DNA of 47,645 bases from an alpha proteobacterium HIMB59 (lineage in GTDB: Bacteria; Pseudomonadota; Alphaproteobacteria; HIMB59): contig SGZV01000010.1 of NCBI GenBank assembly GCA_004321805.1, forward strand, positions 1-47,645. The letters run 5' to 3'. Under the pieces are notes generated by a model. It was not told the origin of the DNA, did not search any database, and was given only the letters and a program-made list of their open reading frames with translations. This document shows, piece after piece, positions 31,921-40,443 of the stretch; the first letter of the stretch is position 1, and each line of letters begins with the position of its first letter. The translations under genes and the position numbers were made by a program.

Positions 31921-32242
31921 TAAAGCATGGAAAAACAGAGAAAGGTTGGTCTCAAAATTTTTTGGCGGCGTCAGAAATGCTTTGAGTGGAATTAATTCTA
32001 AAGTTACTCACTCTGATGTTATTCATGAAAGTTTATTTATTGAATGTAAATTAAGAGCAAAGCACTCTGCTGTAAAATTGTGGGATGACACTAAAGTTTT
32101 AGCTGATAAAGAAAATAAAACTCCTGTTATCACGCTTTGTGAAAAAAATAGACCTGGATTTTGGATCATGGTACATTCTGATGATTTTAGTAAAGTTTCA
32201 AAAGAATTAGATAACAAGAAAGCAGATGAAGAAAAGGACTGA
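31913..32242 (+). CDS. Small PDDEXK-nuclease-like protein in the ruvC position
   Basis: A 109-residue soluble protein. Its layout fits a minimal PDDEXK (Hjc/VRR-like) nuclease: an N-terminal helix with Glu10 (RERLVSKFF), Asp35 at the start of a strand (SDVIHESLFIECK), and Glu44-Cys-Lys46 giving the D-x8-ExK core. A helix follows (AVKLWDDTKVLADKE), then a strand pair, TPVITLCEK and GFWIMVH, seen in phage endonuclease-like relatives. It overlaps yebC by eight bases and ends three bases before tolQ, where ruvCAB and ybgC usually lie. It may be a Holliday-junction or other structure-specific nuclease, but that is inference from fold pattern and context. It could also be an unrelated phage-derived gene. 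Confidence 0.6.
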   Translation: MPDKAWKNRERLVSKFFGGVRNALSGINSKVTHSDVIHESLFIECKLRAKHSAVKLWDDTKVLADKENKTPVITLCEKNRPGFWIMVHSDDFSKVSKELDNKKADEEKD

Positions 32243-32245
32243 TCA

Positions 32246-32944
32246 TTGGAAGAAATAGTAAACCTAGCAGCAATTGAGGGATCTGTTGATTTTTCAATGT
32301 TTGGAATGTTTTTAAAATCTGATTGGGTTGTTAAACTAGTAATTATACTTTTAGTAATTTTTTCAATTCAATCATGGAAGTTAATTATTCAAAAAATTTT
32401 AATGATCAACAAACAACGTAAGATTTCAAAACAGTTTGAAAATCATTTTTGGTCAGGTGTTTCTTTAGATGAACTACATCAACAAATTGATGATTTTGAA
32501 CAAGAGAGTTTCTCTAATATTTTTAGAAATATTATGAATGAATATGAAAAATCTCGACTTCAAAAAAAGAGTATTGATTCATCGTTTATTCAACGACTTT
32601 ATACATCTCTAGATTTAAGTATTGCGACAGAAGACTCAAGATTAAACCAAGGTTTATCTTTTTTAGCTTCATCGGGATCAGTAGCGCCTTTTATAGGTTT
32701 GTTTGGAACAGTCTGGGGTATTATGAATAGTTTTCAAGCTATTGCCATTGCACAAAATACTAATTTAGCAGTTGTAGCTCCTGGAATTGCAGAGGCCTTG
32801 TTTGTTACTGCGCTCGGATTATTCGTGGCTATTCCATCCACTGCTTTTTATAATATGATTACATCAAAGATTGATAATTATTTGTCTGAGGCTGAAGTCT
32901 TTGGAAAAGATTTGGTTAACATTATATCCCGCCAAGTAAAATAG
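32246..32944 (+). CDS. tolQ: Tol-Pal system protein TolQ
   Basis: A 232-residue inner-membrane stator protein of the proton-driven Tol-Pal complex, which pulls in the outer membrane during division. The first TM helix is at about residues 28-45 (VVKLVIILLVIFSIQSW). A cytoplasmic loop precedes the conserved LSFLASSGSVAPFIGLFGTVWGIMNSF (about 134-160) and GIAEALFVTALGLFVAIPSTAFYN, the TM2/TM3 pair. The start is TTG at 32246, three bases past the previous stop, and the next in-frame methionine would cut the N-terminal region. It leads the tolQRAB-pal-cpoB operon. Confidence 0.95.
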   Translation: MEEIVNLAAIEGSVDFSMFGMFLKSDWVVKLVIILLVIFSIQSWKLIIQKILMINKQRKISKQFENHFWSGVSLDELHQQIDDFEQESFSNIFRNIMNEYEKSRLQKKSIDSSFIQRLYTSLDLSIATEDSRLNQGLSFLASSGSVAPFIGLFGTVWGIMNSFQAIAIAQNTNLAVVAPGIAEALFVTALGLFVAIPSTAFYNMITSKIDNYLSEAEVFGKDLVNIISRQVK

Positions 32945-32949
32945 TTTAA

Positions 32950-33345
32950 ATGAGAAAAAAACTTCGACCGGTCTCAAATATTAACGTAACCCCTATGGTC
33001 GATGTGATGTTAGTTTTACTTATCGTGTTTATGGTTACTGCTCCTTTATTAACAGTAGGAGTTCCTGTTAATTTGCCTAAAGTAGAAGCTAACTCTTTAG
33101 ATGCACAAAAAGAGCCCTTAGAAATTTCTATCAATGAAGAAAACGATATTTACCTAGGAGAGGAATTGATACCTTTTGAGGATCTTATAAAAAAAGTCAA
33201 AACCATTGCAGGATCTAACACAGATATAAGAATTTTCTTAAGAGCGGATACCTCAATTAATTATGGAGAAGTGATGAAAGTTCTCGGTGCCCTCAATACC
33301 TCTGGTTTTTTAAAGATAGCTTTAGTTACTAAAAAGCCGAGTTAA
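32950..33345 (+). CDS. tolR: Tol-Pal system protein TolR
   Basis: A 131-residue ExbD/TolR protein. A short cytoplasmic start is followed by INVTPMVDVMLVLLIVFMVTAPLL (about residues 10-33), the single TM helix with the proton-path Asp (MVDVML, Asp17). The periplasmic domain has VNLPKVEA and ends with ALNTSGFLKIALVTKK. It works with TolQ to couple the proton gradient to TolA. Its TAA is directly abutted by the TTG start of tolA. Confidence 0.95.
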   Translation: MRKKLRPVSNINVTPMVDVMLVLLIVFMVTAPLLTVGVPVNLPKVEANSLDAQKEPLEISINEENDIYLGEELIPFEDLIKKVKTIAGSNTDIRIFLRADTSINYGEVMKVLGALNTSGFLKIALVTKKPS

Positions 33346-34398
33346 TTGAGCACTATTTCTTTATTCAATCCTTTTCAAAGAATAGTTTTTTTTATTGAAA
33401 ATATAAGTTACAAAAAAAGTGATTTATATTTTCAAGCAATATCTTTTTTCATTCATCTCTTAATTTTAATCCCGATGATTAATTTTACGTTTCAAAAGGA
33501 AATAAGTGACGTACCAATGATTTTGCCAGTTGAGATGTTTATAGTTGAAGAAGAAACAGCGGCACCAGAATTTGTTGAGGAAATTAATGAAATAATTCCA
33601 ACAATGCAAGAAGAGGTTGTTGATGATGCTCCAATTAACATTGAAGAAACACCTACGCCAGAGCCTGTAATTGAAGAATTTACTCCTGAACCAGTTATAC
33701 CTGAGCCACAAGAAATAATACCAGAAATAACAGAGCCAGAGATAATAGAACAGGTAGAAGAAATTTTAATAGATAATAGCTCTAATGAGGCTAATGAGTT
33801 TGTTATAGAAGAGACGCCTCAAGAAAAAATAAAAAAACCTGAAGAGCAAACCCCTCCTCCAGTGGAGTATGACTTTGAAATACAACTTAAAAAAAAACCT
33901 GAGCCTAAAGAGATTGAAAAGCCTTTTGATAATCTAAATGTTGTTGTCAAGAAAAAGCCTTCAAAAAAAACATTTAATGTTAGTACTGTATTGAAGGACT
34001 TAGAAAACAAAGATAAAGAATTTAAAAAAGAACAAGAAACTATAGAGCAAAAACAAGAAGAAGTATTTACAGAAAAAGTTGCTGCAACTATGACTATCTC
34101 GGAGATTGACCTTTTAAGACAACAACTCCACTCTTGTTTAAACTTGAATGTTGGAGTTGCTAATTTAAAAGAAATAAAGCCCGTGATATATATTGAAGTA
34201 AATCCAGATAGAACTGTTAAAAGTGCCAAAGTGGTTAATAAGGAAAAATTAAATGATCCCTCATTTAGAACAGCAGCTGAGGCTGCTATGAGAGCTGTAA
34301 ATAACCCTGATTGTAGCCCTTTAATGTTGCCACAAGATAAGTATGATCTTTGGAAAGAGATTAACTTTACTTTTGATTTTAGTTGGATGTTCGATTAA
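33346..34398 (+). CDS. tolA: Tol-Pal system protein TolA
   Basis: A 350-residue energy-transducing protein linking TolQR to TolB/Pal. It has one N-terminal membrane helix (about residues 30-50). A central linker that is unusually acidic and proline-rich (residues ~55-185, repeats of E, P, I and V) turns Lys-rich later, in contrast to the long Ala/Lys helix of enterobacteria. The C-terminal TolA domain (about 250-350) has ISEIDLLRQQLHSCLNL, IYIEVNPDRTVKSAKVV and AAMRAVNNPDCSPL. The two cysteines, near residues 264 and 325, may form the domain's disulfide. The TTG start directly follows the tolR stop. Confidence 0.9.
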   Translation: MSTISLFNPFQRIVFFIENISYKKSDLYFQAISFFIHLLILIPMINFTFQKEISDVPMILPVEMFIVEEETAAPEFVEEINEIIPTMQEEVVDDAPINIEETPTPEPVIEEFTPEPVIPEPQEIIPEITEPEIIEQVEEILIDNSSNEANEFVIEETPQEKIKKPEEQTPPPVEYDFEIQLKKKPEPKEIEKPFDNLNVVVKKKPSKKTFNVSTVLKDLENKDKEFKKEQETIEQKQEEVFTEKVAATMTISEIDLLRQQLHSCLNLNVGVANLKEIKPVIYIEVNPDRTVKSAKVVNKEKLNDPSFRTAAEAAMRAVNNPDCSPLMLPQDKYDLWKEINFTFDFSWMFD

Positions 34399-34438
34399 AA
34401 ATAACAAAAATTTAATTAAAATATGTTAATAATTACAC

Positions 34439-35755
34439 ATGATTAAATTTCTTTTTTTAATTTTCTTTTTCAGTTTCAAAGCATTTGCTGCTCTTGAAGT
34501 TACGATTGCACAGGGAAAAGTAGAGCCTACGCCAATTGCAATTACTCAGGTTTTTGGAAATGACGCTGATACAGCTAGATATGGAAATACAATTAGAGAA
34601 ATTATCTCAAATAACCTTACTAATTCTGGACTTTTTTACACTGTTAATGAAGACCTTTACATCCAATCAGATAATTTAGTTGAAAAGGTTCCAAGGTTTG
34701 AAGATTGGAAATTAATTAAAGCTCAATTTCTTTTAAGTGCAGATGTTAACAAAACTGACAAAGGTATTCAGTTGCGAATGAGATTATATGATGTTTTTAA
34801 CGGCACTGAAATTGAAAAACTTCAACTGACCGTTCCTGATGAAGATTTAATAAGAAGAGTTGGTCACACAGTTAGTGATATTGTTTATGAAAGAATAACT
34901 GGAGAAACTGGTTATTTTGATACTAGAATTGTTTATGTATCAGAAGTCGGCCCACTTGATCAACGTGTAAAAAGATTAGCCATAATGGATCAAGATGGCC
35001 ATATAGAGAGCCATCAATTTTTGACTGATGGAAAGAATTTAGTACTAACGCCTAGGTTTGCCCCTAATAATCAGACTATTACTTATATGGAATATAAAAA
35101 TAATCTTCCTAGAGTATATATCTACGATCTTTTAACTGGAGAAAGAGAAATAGTTGGAGATTTTCCAGGAATGACTTTTGCACCAAGATTTTCCCCTGAT
35201 AGTAAAAGTGTAGTCATGTCTTTTTCAGATCCTAAAACAGCAAATTCTGAAATATATCTTATGGATATTAATACAAGATCCTTGGAGAGATTAACTAATG
35301 ACTCAGGTATAGATACTTCACCATCTTTTTCACCTGATGGAGAAAAAATTGTTTTTAATTCTGATAGAGGTGGCAGCCCTCAGATCTTTACTATGAATAA
35401 AGATGGAACTAACATAAAAAGAATTTCAAAAGGAAGAGGTGTTTATGGAAATCCAGTTTGGTCACCGAGAGGGGACTTAATTGCTTTTGTAAAAAATATT
35501 AAGCCAAATTTTTACATAGGTGTTATGGATACAAATGGTGAAAATGAGAGAATTATTGTTCAGGACTTCTCTTTAGAGTCACCAGCATGGTCACCAAATG
35601 GAAGATACTTAATATTTTATAGACAACAAAGATCAAATACCGATGGTACTGGTGGCGAAACATCAATTCATTTTATAGATATCACTGGATATAATGAGAG
35701 AATCATCCCAACTCCAAGAGATGGAAGTGACCCAGCCTGGTCCCCATTGTTATAA
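34439..35755 (+). CDS. tolB: Tol-Pal system beta-propeller protein TolB
   Basis: A 438-residue periplasmic protein with a signal peptide (residues 1-17, KAFAALE junction). The N-terminal D1 domain (about 20-160) binds TolA, and a six-bladed propeller binds Pal. The propeller repeats show as FAPNNQTITYMEY, FSPDSKSVVMSF, FSPDGEKIVFNS, WSPRGDLIAFV and WSPNGRYLIFY, each with the SPDG-type turn. The usual 420-440 length is kept. It stands between tolA and pal in the standard order. Confidence 0.96.
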   Translation: MIKFLFLIFFFSFKAFAALEVTIAQGKVEPTPIAITQVFGNDADTARYGNTIREIISNNLTNSGLFYTVNEDLYIQSDNLVEKVPRFEDWKLIKAQFLLSADVNKTDKGIQLRMRLYDVFNGTEIEKLQLTVPDEDLIRRVGHTVSDIVYERITGETGYFDTRIVYVSEVGPLDQRVKRLAIMDQDGHIESHQFLTDGKNLVLTPRFAPNNQTITYMEYKNNLPRVYIYDLLTGEREIVGDFPGMTFAPRFSPDSKSVVMSFSDPKTANSEIYLMDINTRSLERLTNDSGIDTSPSFSPDGEKIVFNSDRGGSPQIFTMNKDGTNIKRISKGRGVYGNPVWSPRGDLIAFVKNIKPNFYIGVMDTNGENERIIVQDFSLESPAWSPNGRYLIFYRQQRSNTDGTGGETSIHFIDITGYNERIIPTPRDGSDPAWSPLL

Positions 35756-35886
35756 AATTTCAATAAAATTAGTCAAATTTCCCAATAATTTTAATGAAAA
35801 ATTCAAAATTATTGTCTTGATTTCATATAAATACAGTGTTTATTTACATAAACTATAGTTACAAATATATTTACGCGGAGATAATA

Positions 35887-36372
35887 ATGTTAAAAAAATT
35901 ACTACTACTTGTTGTTGCTGGCTTCTTTTTAGCCTCTTGTGCAGCGACTAATACTGAACAAGGTGGCGACGTAGATGCTGCTTCTTCAAGCACTGCCTCT
36001 GGAGGAGACATCACAGCTGGAACTCAAGAAGATCTAATTATTAATGTTGGAGACAGAGTTTTCTTCGAATTCGATAGCTCAGAGCTTACAGTTGATGCTC
36101 AAGCAACCCTAGATGCTCAAGCAGCGTGGTTGCAACAGTATCCTGACACAAATATTACTATCGAAGGTCATGCTGATGAAAGAGGCACAAGAGAATATAA
36201 CCTTGCGCTTGGAGACAAAAGAGCTTTCGCAGTTTACAGTTATTTAGCTCAAGCAGGCATAGACACTAACAGATTGGAATATGTCAGTTGGGGTAAAGAA
36301 AGACCTGAGGTCATCGGCTCAGATGAAACTGCATACGCGCAAAACAGACGTGGCGTTACATTAGTTAACTAA
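35887..36372 (+). CDS. pal: Peptidoglycan-associated lipoprotein Pal
   Basis: A 161-residue outer-membrane lipoprotein. It has a signal with lipobox LASC (Cys18) and an Ala/Ser/Gly-rich linker. The OmpA-like domain follows: DRVFFEFDSSELTVDAQATLDAQA, then the diaminopimelate-binding IEGHADERGTREYNLALGDKRA and the final NRRGVTLV. ATG 35887 is chosen over the frame's ATG at 35836 because GGAG lies ten bases upstream and the signal peptide starts there. A 131-base gap after tolB suggests an extra promoter, as is common for pal. Confidence 0.97.
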   Translation: MLKKLLLLVVAGFFLASCAATNTEQGGDVDAASSSTASGGDITAGTQEDLIINVGDRVFFEFDSSELTVDAQATLDAQAAWLQQYPDTNITIEGHADERGTREYNLALGDKRAFAVYSYLAQAGIDTNRLEYVSWGKERPEVIGSDETAYAQNRRGVTLVN

Positions 36373-36404
36373 TTAATACTAATATACAAAAATTTAATTA
36401 ATAA

Positions 36405-36428
36405 GGTGTCCAATTTTTTTTGGGCACC
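36405..36428 (+). terminator. Hairpin between pal and cpoB
   Basis: GGTGTCC (36405-36411) pairs with GGGCACC (36422-36428), seven pairs including one G-T, around a T-rich 10-base loop. No T-run follows, so it may be an attenuator or an RNA-processing or stability structure that keeps pal mRNA abundant over cpoB rather than a full terminator. Confidence 0.45.
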
Positions 36429-36441
36429 ATAACTTTCTAAA

Positions 36442-37485
36442 ATGAGATTTGGATATTTATTTCTAGTATTATTTTTTCTTTTACAATCTCCCTCTTTTTC
36501 CCAAAACCATAATGCTATCGAAGTTGATCTTGAAAGGGTAAAAAAAGACATAATTGATTTACAAAAATTTGTTTATCAAAATAACAATTTAGATTTATCA
36601 GATCAAAGCATCTCTTCCTCTGAAATCGAAAATTTAAATAAACTACTCTTATCATTAGAAGAAAAGCTAATATCCTTTGAAATTCAATTAAGTGATATGA
36701 AAGAGGATATAAAAAGTCTATATCAACTTTACACATCATCACAATCTAATAACGATATTAAATTAGAGACCACAAAGGATTTAAATATAGAAGAAAGCTC
36801 CTCAAAAATAGTTTCTGAAAAAAATAATAATGATCAAATTTTAGGACAAATGAGCATTTCTAGTATTGAAACTGATTTGAGTGATTTAGAAAGCAATGAT
36901 GATATAAATCTCTTAGTAGAAGAAGATGATAATGAGAAAGTTATTGGTGAATTATCAATTACTAGCTTAGAGGATCAGAAAATAATTATTTTAGAACCAA
37001 CTGATGAACAATTAGATACATTAAATGATTTAGATCAACTACTTGAACAAAGAGAAATAGAATTAAATAAACCAATTATTGACGTTGCAAAACAAATGCA
37101 AATCGCAAAACAGAGTCTTGCTAGCTTAGAAAATCAGAAAGCTATTGAAAGTTTAATTTTGATAGTAGAGTCAGACACTGATAATCTAGATATACTAGCT
37201 GAAACTTATTATTTACTTGGTAGGACGTATTTTATAGAAGGCCAAATCATTGAGTCTGTTAAATATTTTGGTATCAGGCACAGAGATTTAACAGACATTA
37301 AAAAATTCAAGTCAGATAATTATTTCTGGCTGGGAAAATCTTTATTTAGCATTGGCGATCAAGAAAATGGATGTTTAATTATGGAAGATTTAATTTTTTC
37401 TAACTCTTATTTAGACAAACCAGAGATAATTGAAAGTGCTAAAGAACTGCAGTTAAATAAAGATTGCGGACTGATTATTGACTAA
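36442..37485 (+). CDS. cpoB: Tol-Pal associated periplasmic protein CpoB (YbgF)
   Basis: A 347-residue periplasmic protein. It has a signal peptide (1-21), an N-terminal trimerising coiled coil (about residues 28-100), and a long acidic, low-complexity stretch (about 100-200, many Asp, Glu, Asn and Ser). The C-terminal TPR region (about 210-345) has LAETYYLLGRTYFIEGQIIESVKYFG and YFWLGKSLFSIGDQENGCLIMEDLI. CpoB coordinates PBP1B with Tol-Pal in E. coli. The acidic middle is longer than usual. Its end overlaps the TTG start of tilS. Confidence 0.85.
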   Translation: MRFGYLFLVLFFLLQSPSFSQNHNAIEVDLERVKKDIIDLQKFVYQNNNLDLSDQSISSSEIENLNKLLLSLEEKLISFEIQLSDMKEDIKSLYQLYTSSQSNNDIKLETTKDLNIEESSSKIVSEKNNNDQILGQMSISSIETDLSDLESNDDINLLVEEDDNEKVIGELSITSLEDQKIIILEPTDEQLDTLNDLDQLLEQREIELNKPIIDVAKQMQIAKQSLASLENQKAIESLILIVESDTDNLDILAETYYLLGRTYFIEGQIIESVKYFGIRHRDLTDIKKFKSDNYFWLGKSLFSIGDQENGCLIMEDLIFSNSYLDKPEIIESAKELQLNKDCGLIID

Positions 37486-38434
37486 TCAAAATGATCTTAA
37501 CTTAAAGTCGTTTACTTCTTATCTAAAAAAAAATTTTAAAAAAAATACTAAAATTTTGATTTCGATTTCTTGTGGCTTAGATAGCACTGTCTTACTAAAT
37601 TTATTACAAAACTCTAAGTTTTTTATAAACAAAAATATTTTTTTTGTAATTTTTGATCATCAAAAAAGAGCTGAGAGTAAATATGAAATACAAGAATTTG
37701 TGAATTATTATAAATTACCATCTACTAATCTAATAGTAAAAAAATTAAATTTGAAAGAAAGTAAGTCATCTTTTCAAGAACAATCAAGGCTACTTCGAAA
37801 TAGAAATATTAAATTGATTTCAAAAAAAAATGATATCTTTGATATTTTTCTTGGCCATCATCTTGATGATTTAAATGAAACTTTTATGATAAGAAAATCT
37901 CAACAATCGGGAGTAATTGGACTTTCAGAAATATTTAGTAAAAAAATTAATAATTTAAATTATCACCGCCCATTGGTTGATTTTAGTAAAAAACAAATTA
38001 ATGAATTTGCCATAAGAAATAAAATTCGATGGTTTGAAGATAGGACTAATTTGGAACTTGATTATAGCCGAAATAAAATCCGAAGTTTCTTAAGCTATAA
38101 TGATACATCTCAAAAAATTAACAAAGAAAGAAAGTTATATCAAAATATCAGTGACCTTAAGTCTCTGCATTCAAACTTTTTTAAAAAAATTCAATCTAAA
38201 AAATACGAAATCAATGTAACTAAATTTAATAATCTCAACGAAACACTTAAGTTTTTTGTTATTCAATCTTTTTATCAAAGCCAAAATACTCATCTCAAAA
38301 AGATATTAAGGAAAGAAAATGTATCAAATATCATTGCTATGATTCGTAATTCTGAAAGAAATTTCAAAGAAAAATCAGTATTTTCTGGTAAAATTTTTAA
38401 TTTCGAAAAAAAAATATACATAAATCTTAACTAG
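37478..38434 (+). CDS. tilS: tRNA(Ile)-lysidine synthase TilS
   Basis: An N-type ATP pyrophosphatase that converts C34 to lysidine in tRNA-Ile(CAU), needed to read AUA codons. The P-loop is present as ISISCGLDSTVLLN (about residues 28-41), a variant of SGGxDS with Cys in place of the first Gly. Further motifs are FDHQKRAES, LLRNRNIKLI, LGHHLDDLNETFMIR and WFEDRTNLELDYSRNKIR. At 318 residues it lacks the C-terminal domains of the ~430-residue E. coli enzyme. The start is TTG at 37478, overlapping the cpoB stop. The gene order cpoB-tilS-ftsH supports it. Confidence 0.9.
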   Translation: MTNQNDLNLKSFTSYLKKNFKKNTKILISISCGLDSTVLLNLLQNSKFFINKNIFFVIFDHQKRAESKYEIQEFVNYYKLPSTNLIVKKLNLKESKSSFQEQSRLLRNRNIKLISKKNDIFDIFLGHHLDDLNETFMIRKSQQSGVIGLSEIFSKKINNLNYHRPLVDFSKKQINEFAIRNKIRWFEDRTNLELDYSRNKIRSFLSYNDTSQKINKERKLYQNISDLKSLHSNFFKKIQSKKYEINVTKFNNLNETLKFFVIQSFYQSQNTHLKKILRKENVSNIIAMIRNSERNFKEKSVFSGKIFNFEKKIYINLN

Positions 38435-38481
38435 GACTTTAAACGTAGTAATCAATGACTATATTATTAATATAAAAAGAT

Positions 38482-40416
38482 ATGAAAAATTTTTCTAAAA
38501 ATATATTCGTTTGGATAATCATTAGCCTTATTTTATTGGGATTATTTAATGTTTTTAAAAACTCCCAAAAAGATTATTCTTCAGTCACTTATACATACTC
38601 AACCCTTCTCGATAAAGCTCAAAATGGTGAAATTAAGTCTGTTGAAATCCAAGGTAATAACATATACGGCCAAACTATGGATGGCATTGATTTTTCTACT
38701 TATGCTCCAAGAGATCCAAATTTAATCGAAACTTTAAGTAATAACGATGTAGCAATAAATGCAAAGCCTGAACAATCAGGAATGCACCCCTTATTAAGCA
38801 TTTTTGTTTCTTGGTTCCCAATGCTTTTACTGATCGGTGTATGGATTTTCTTCATGAAGCAGATGCAATCAGGTAAAGGCGGTGGAGCGCTAGGTTTTGG
38901 TAGATCTAAAGCTAAATTACTTAATGAAAACAAACAAAAAGTTACATTTAATGATGTTGCTGGTATTGACGAAGCAAAACAAGAGCTTGAGGAGGTTGTA
39001 TCTTTTCTAAAAGATCCTCATAAATTTCAAAAACTTGGAGCTAAAATACCAAAAGGAGCATTACTAGTAGGTCCACCTGGAACAGGTAAAACTCTTCTTG
39101 CCCGTGCCATAGCTGGTGAAGCAGGCGTCCCTTTCTTCTCAATTTCTGGCTCAGACTTTGTAGAAATGTTTGTAGGTGTTGGAGCATCAAGAGTTAGAGA
39201 TATGTTTGAACAAGGTAAAAAAAATGCTCCCTGTATAATATTTATTGACGAGATTGATGCCGTTGGAAGACATCGTGGAGCAGGACTTGGTGGTGGTAAT
39301 GATGAAAGAGAACAAACTCTCAATCAACTTTTAGTTGAGATGGACGGTTTTGAGGCGAATGAAGGTGTAATTATAGTAGCAGCCACTAACAGACCTGATG
39401 TACTTGATCCCGCACTATTAAGACCAGGTCGTTTCGATAGGCAAGTTGTCGTTCCAGCTCCTGATATTATTGGAAGAGATAAGATTTTAAAAGTTCACAC
39501 AAAGAAAATTAAGATGGATAAGTCTGTAAAAACTATTGCTATTGCAAGATCTACTCCAGGTTTTTCTGGTGCTGATTTAGCAAACATAGTAAATGAAGCA
39601 GCTTTAATAGCAGCGAGAAAAAATAAAAAAATTGTTACAATGGATGATTTTGAGGATGCTAAAGATAAAGTAATGCTTGGTACTCAAAATAAATCAAAAA
39701 TTATTTCAGACTCTGAAAAAGAAGTTATAGCTTACCATGAAGCTGGTCATGCTTTAGCAAATTTACATTGTAAGCACGCTGACCCCATTTATAAATCTTC
39801 AATTATACCTACTGGTAGAGCTTTGGGATTTGTTATGAGCGTCCCAGAACAAGATAAAGTAATCCATAGAAAAGATGAGTATTTGGATAAGTTGGTAGTC
39901 ACAGTTGCTGCTCGAATAGCTGAAGAATTAATTTTTGGCCCTGAAAAAATTGGCTCAGGTGCTGCTGGTGACATTCAGCAAGTTACAAATCTTGCAAGAG
40001 CAATGGTAACACAAATGGGATATAGCGATAAACTAGGTAGAGTAAGATATACTGGCAATCAAGAAGAAGTGTTTTTAGGCCATTCAGTAACTCAATCAAA
40101 AAATATATCTGAAGAAACCGCAAGAATAATTGATCAGGAAGTAATTAGACTTGTCCAAGACTCTGAAACTCGTGCAAGAAAAATTTTAACTGAAAATATT
40201 AAAGATCTTCATATTATTGCTAAAGGTCTTTTAGAGTATGAAACTCTAACCGGAGAAGAGATAAAGAATCTTTTAAAAGGCATAAAACCTACAAGAGATG
40301 ATGATTTATCATCGGATGATAGTAGTAGTAGTCCTTCTGATGCGGAGAAAAAGAACCCTAATAAAGGTCCTTTACCTTCTTTTACAAAAGATCAAAACTT
40401 TCCTCTTCCAAATTAA
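38482..40416 (+). CDS. ftsH: ATP-dependent zinc metalloprotease FtsH
   Basis: A 644-residue membrane AAA+ protease that degrades membrane proteins and regulators such as sigma-32. It has two TM helices (about 7-25 and 103-125) with a periplasmic domain between. The AAA module carries Walker A GPPGTGKT (197-204), the pore FVGVGA, Walker [16 protein letters not shown] and the second region of homology [17 protein letters not shown]. The zinc site is HEAGH (about 416-420), with the third ligand in an AAGDIQQ region. The C-terminus has a Ser/Asp-rich tail. Its likely substrate RpoH is encoded 5 kb away at 43746. Confidence 0.97.
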   Translation: MKNFSKNIFVWIIISLILLGLFNVFKNSQKDYSSVTYTYSTLLDKAQNGEIKSVEIQGNNIYGQTMDGIDFSTYAPRDPNLIETLSNNDVAINAKPEQSGMHPLLSIFVSWFPMLLLIGVWIFFMKQMQSGKGGGALGFGRSKAKLLNENKQKVTFNDVAGIDEAKQELEEVVSFLKDPHKFQKLGAKIPKGALLVGPPGTGKTLLARAIAGEAGVPFFSISGSDFVEMFVGVGASRVRDMFEQGKKNAPCIIFIDEIDAVGRHRGAGLGGGNDEREQTLNQLLVEMDGFEANEGVIIVAATNRPDVLDPALLRPGRFDRQVVVPAPDIIGRDKILKVHTKKIKMDKSVKTIAIARSTPGFSGADLANIVNEAALIAARKNKKIVTMDDFEDAKDKVMLGTQNKSKIISDSEKEVIAYHEAGHALANLHCKHADPIYKSSIIPTGRALGFVMSVPEQDKVIHRKDEYLDKLVVTVAARIAEELIFGPEKIGSGAAGDIQQVTNLARAMVTQMGYSDKLGRVRYTGNQEEVFLGHSVTQSKNISEETARIIDQEVIRLVQDSETRARKILTENIKDLHIIAKGLLEYETLTGEEIKNLLKGIKPTRDDDLSSDDSSSSPSDAEKKNPNKGPLPSFTKDQNFPLPN

Positions 40417-40443
40417 TCAGTTATCCAATAATTAATTAATCTT

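Noticed and set aside
33466-34229. Minus-strand frames of 81 and 136 codons inside tolA
   Set aside because: Produced by the Glu/Pro/Lys-rich linker read backwards (Phe/Leu/Ser-rich). No motif, and tolA itself is well supported.
38460-38474. TATATTA-T-TAATATA inverted repeat just before ftsH
   Set aside because: Only A and T. Such palindromes are expected by chance in DNA this AT-rich, and no sigma-32-type promoter accompanies it.
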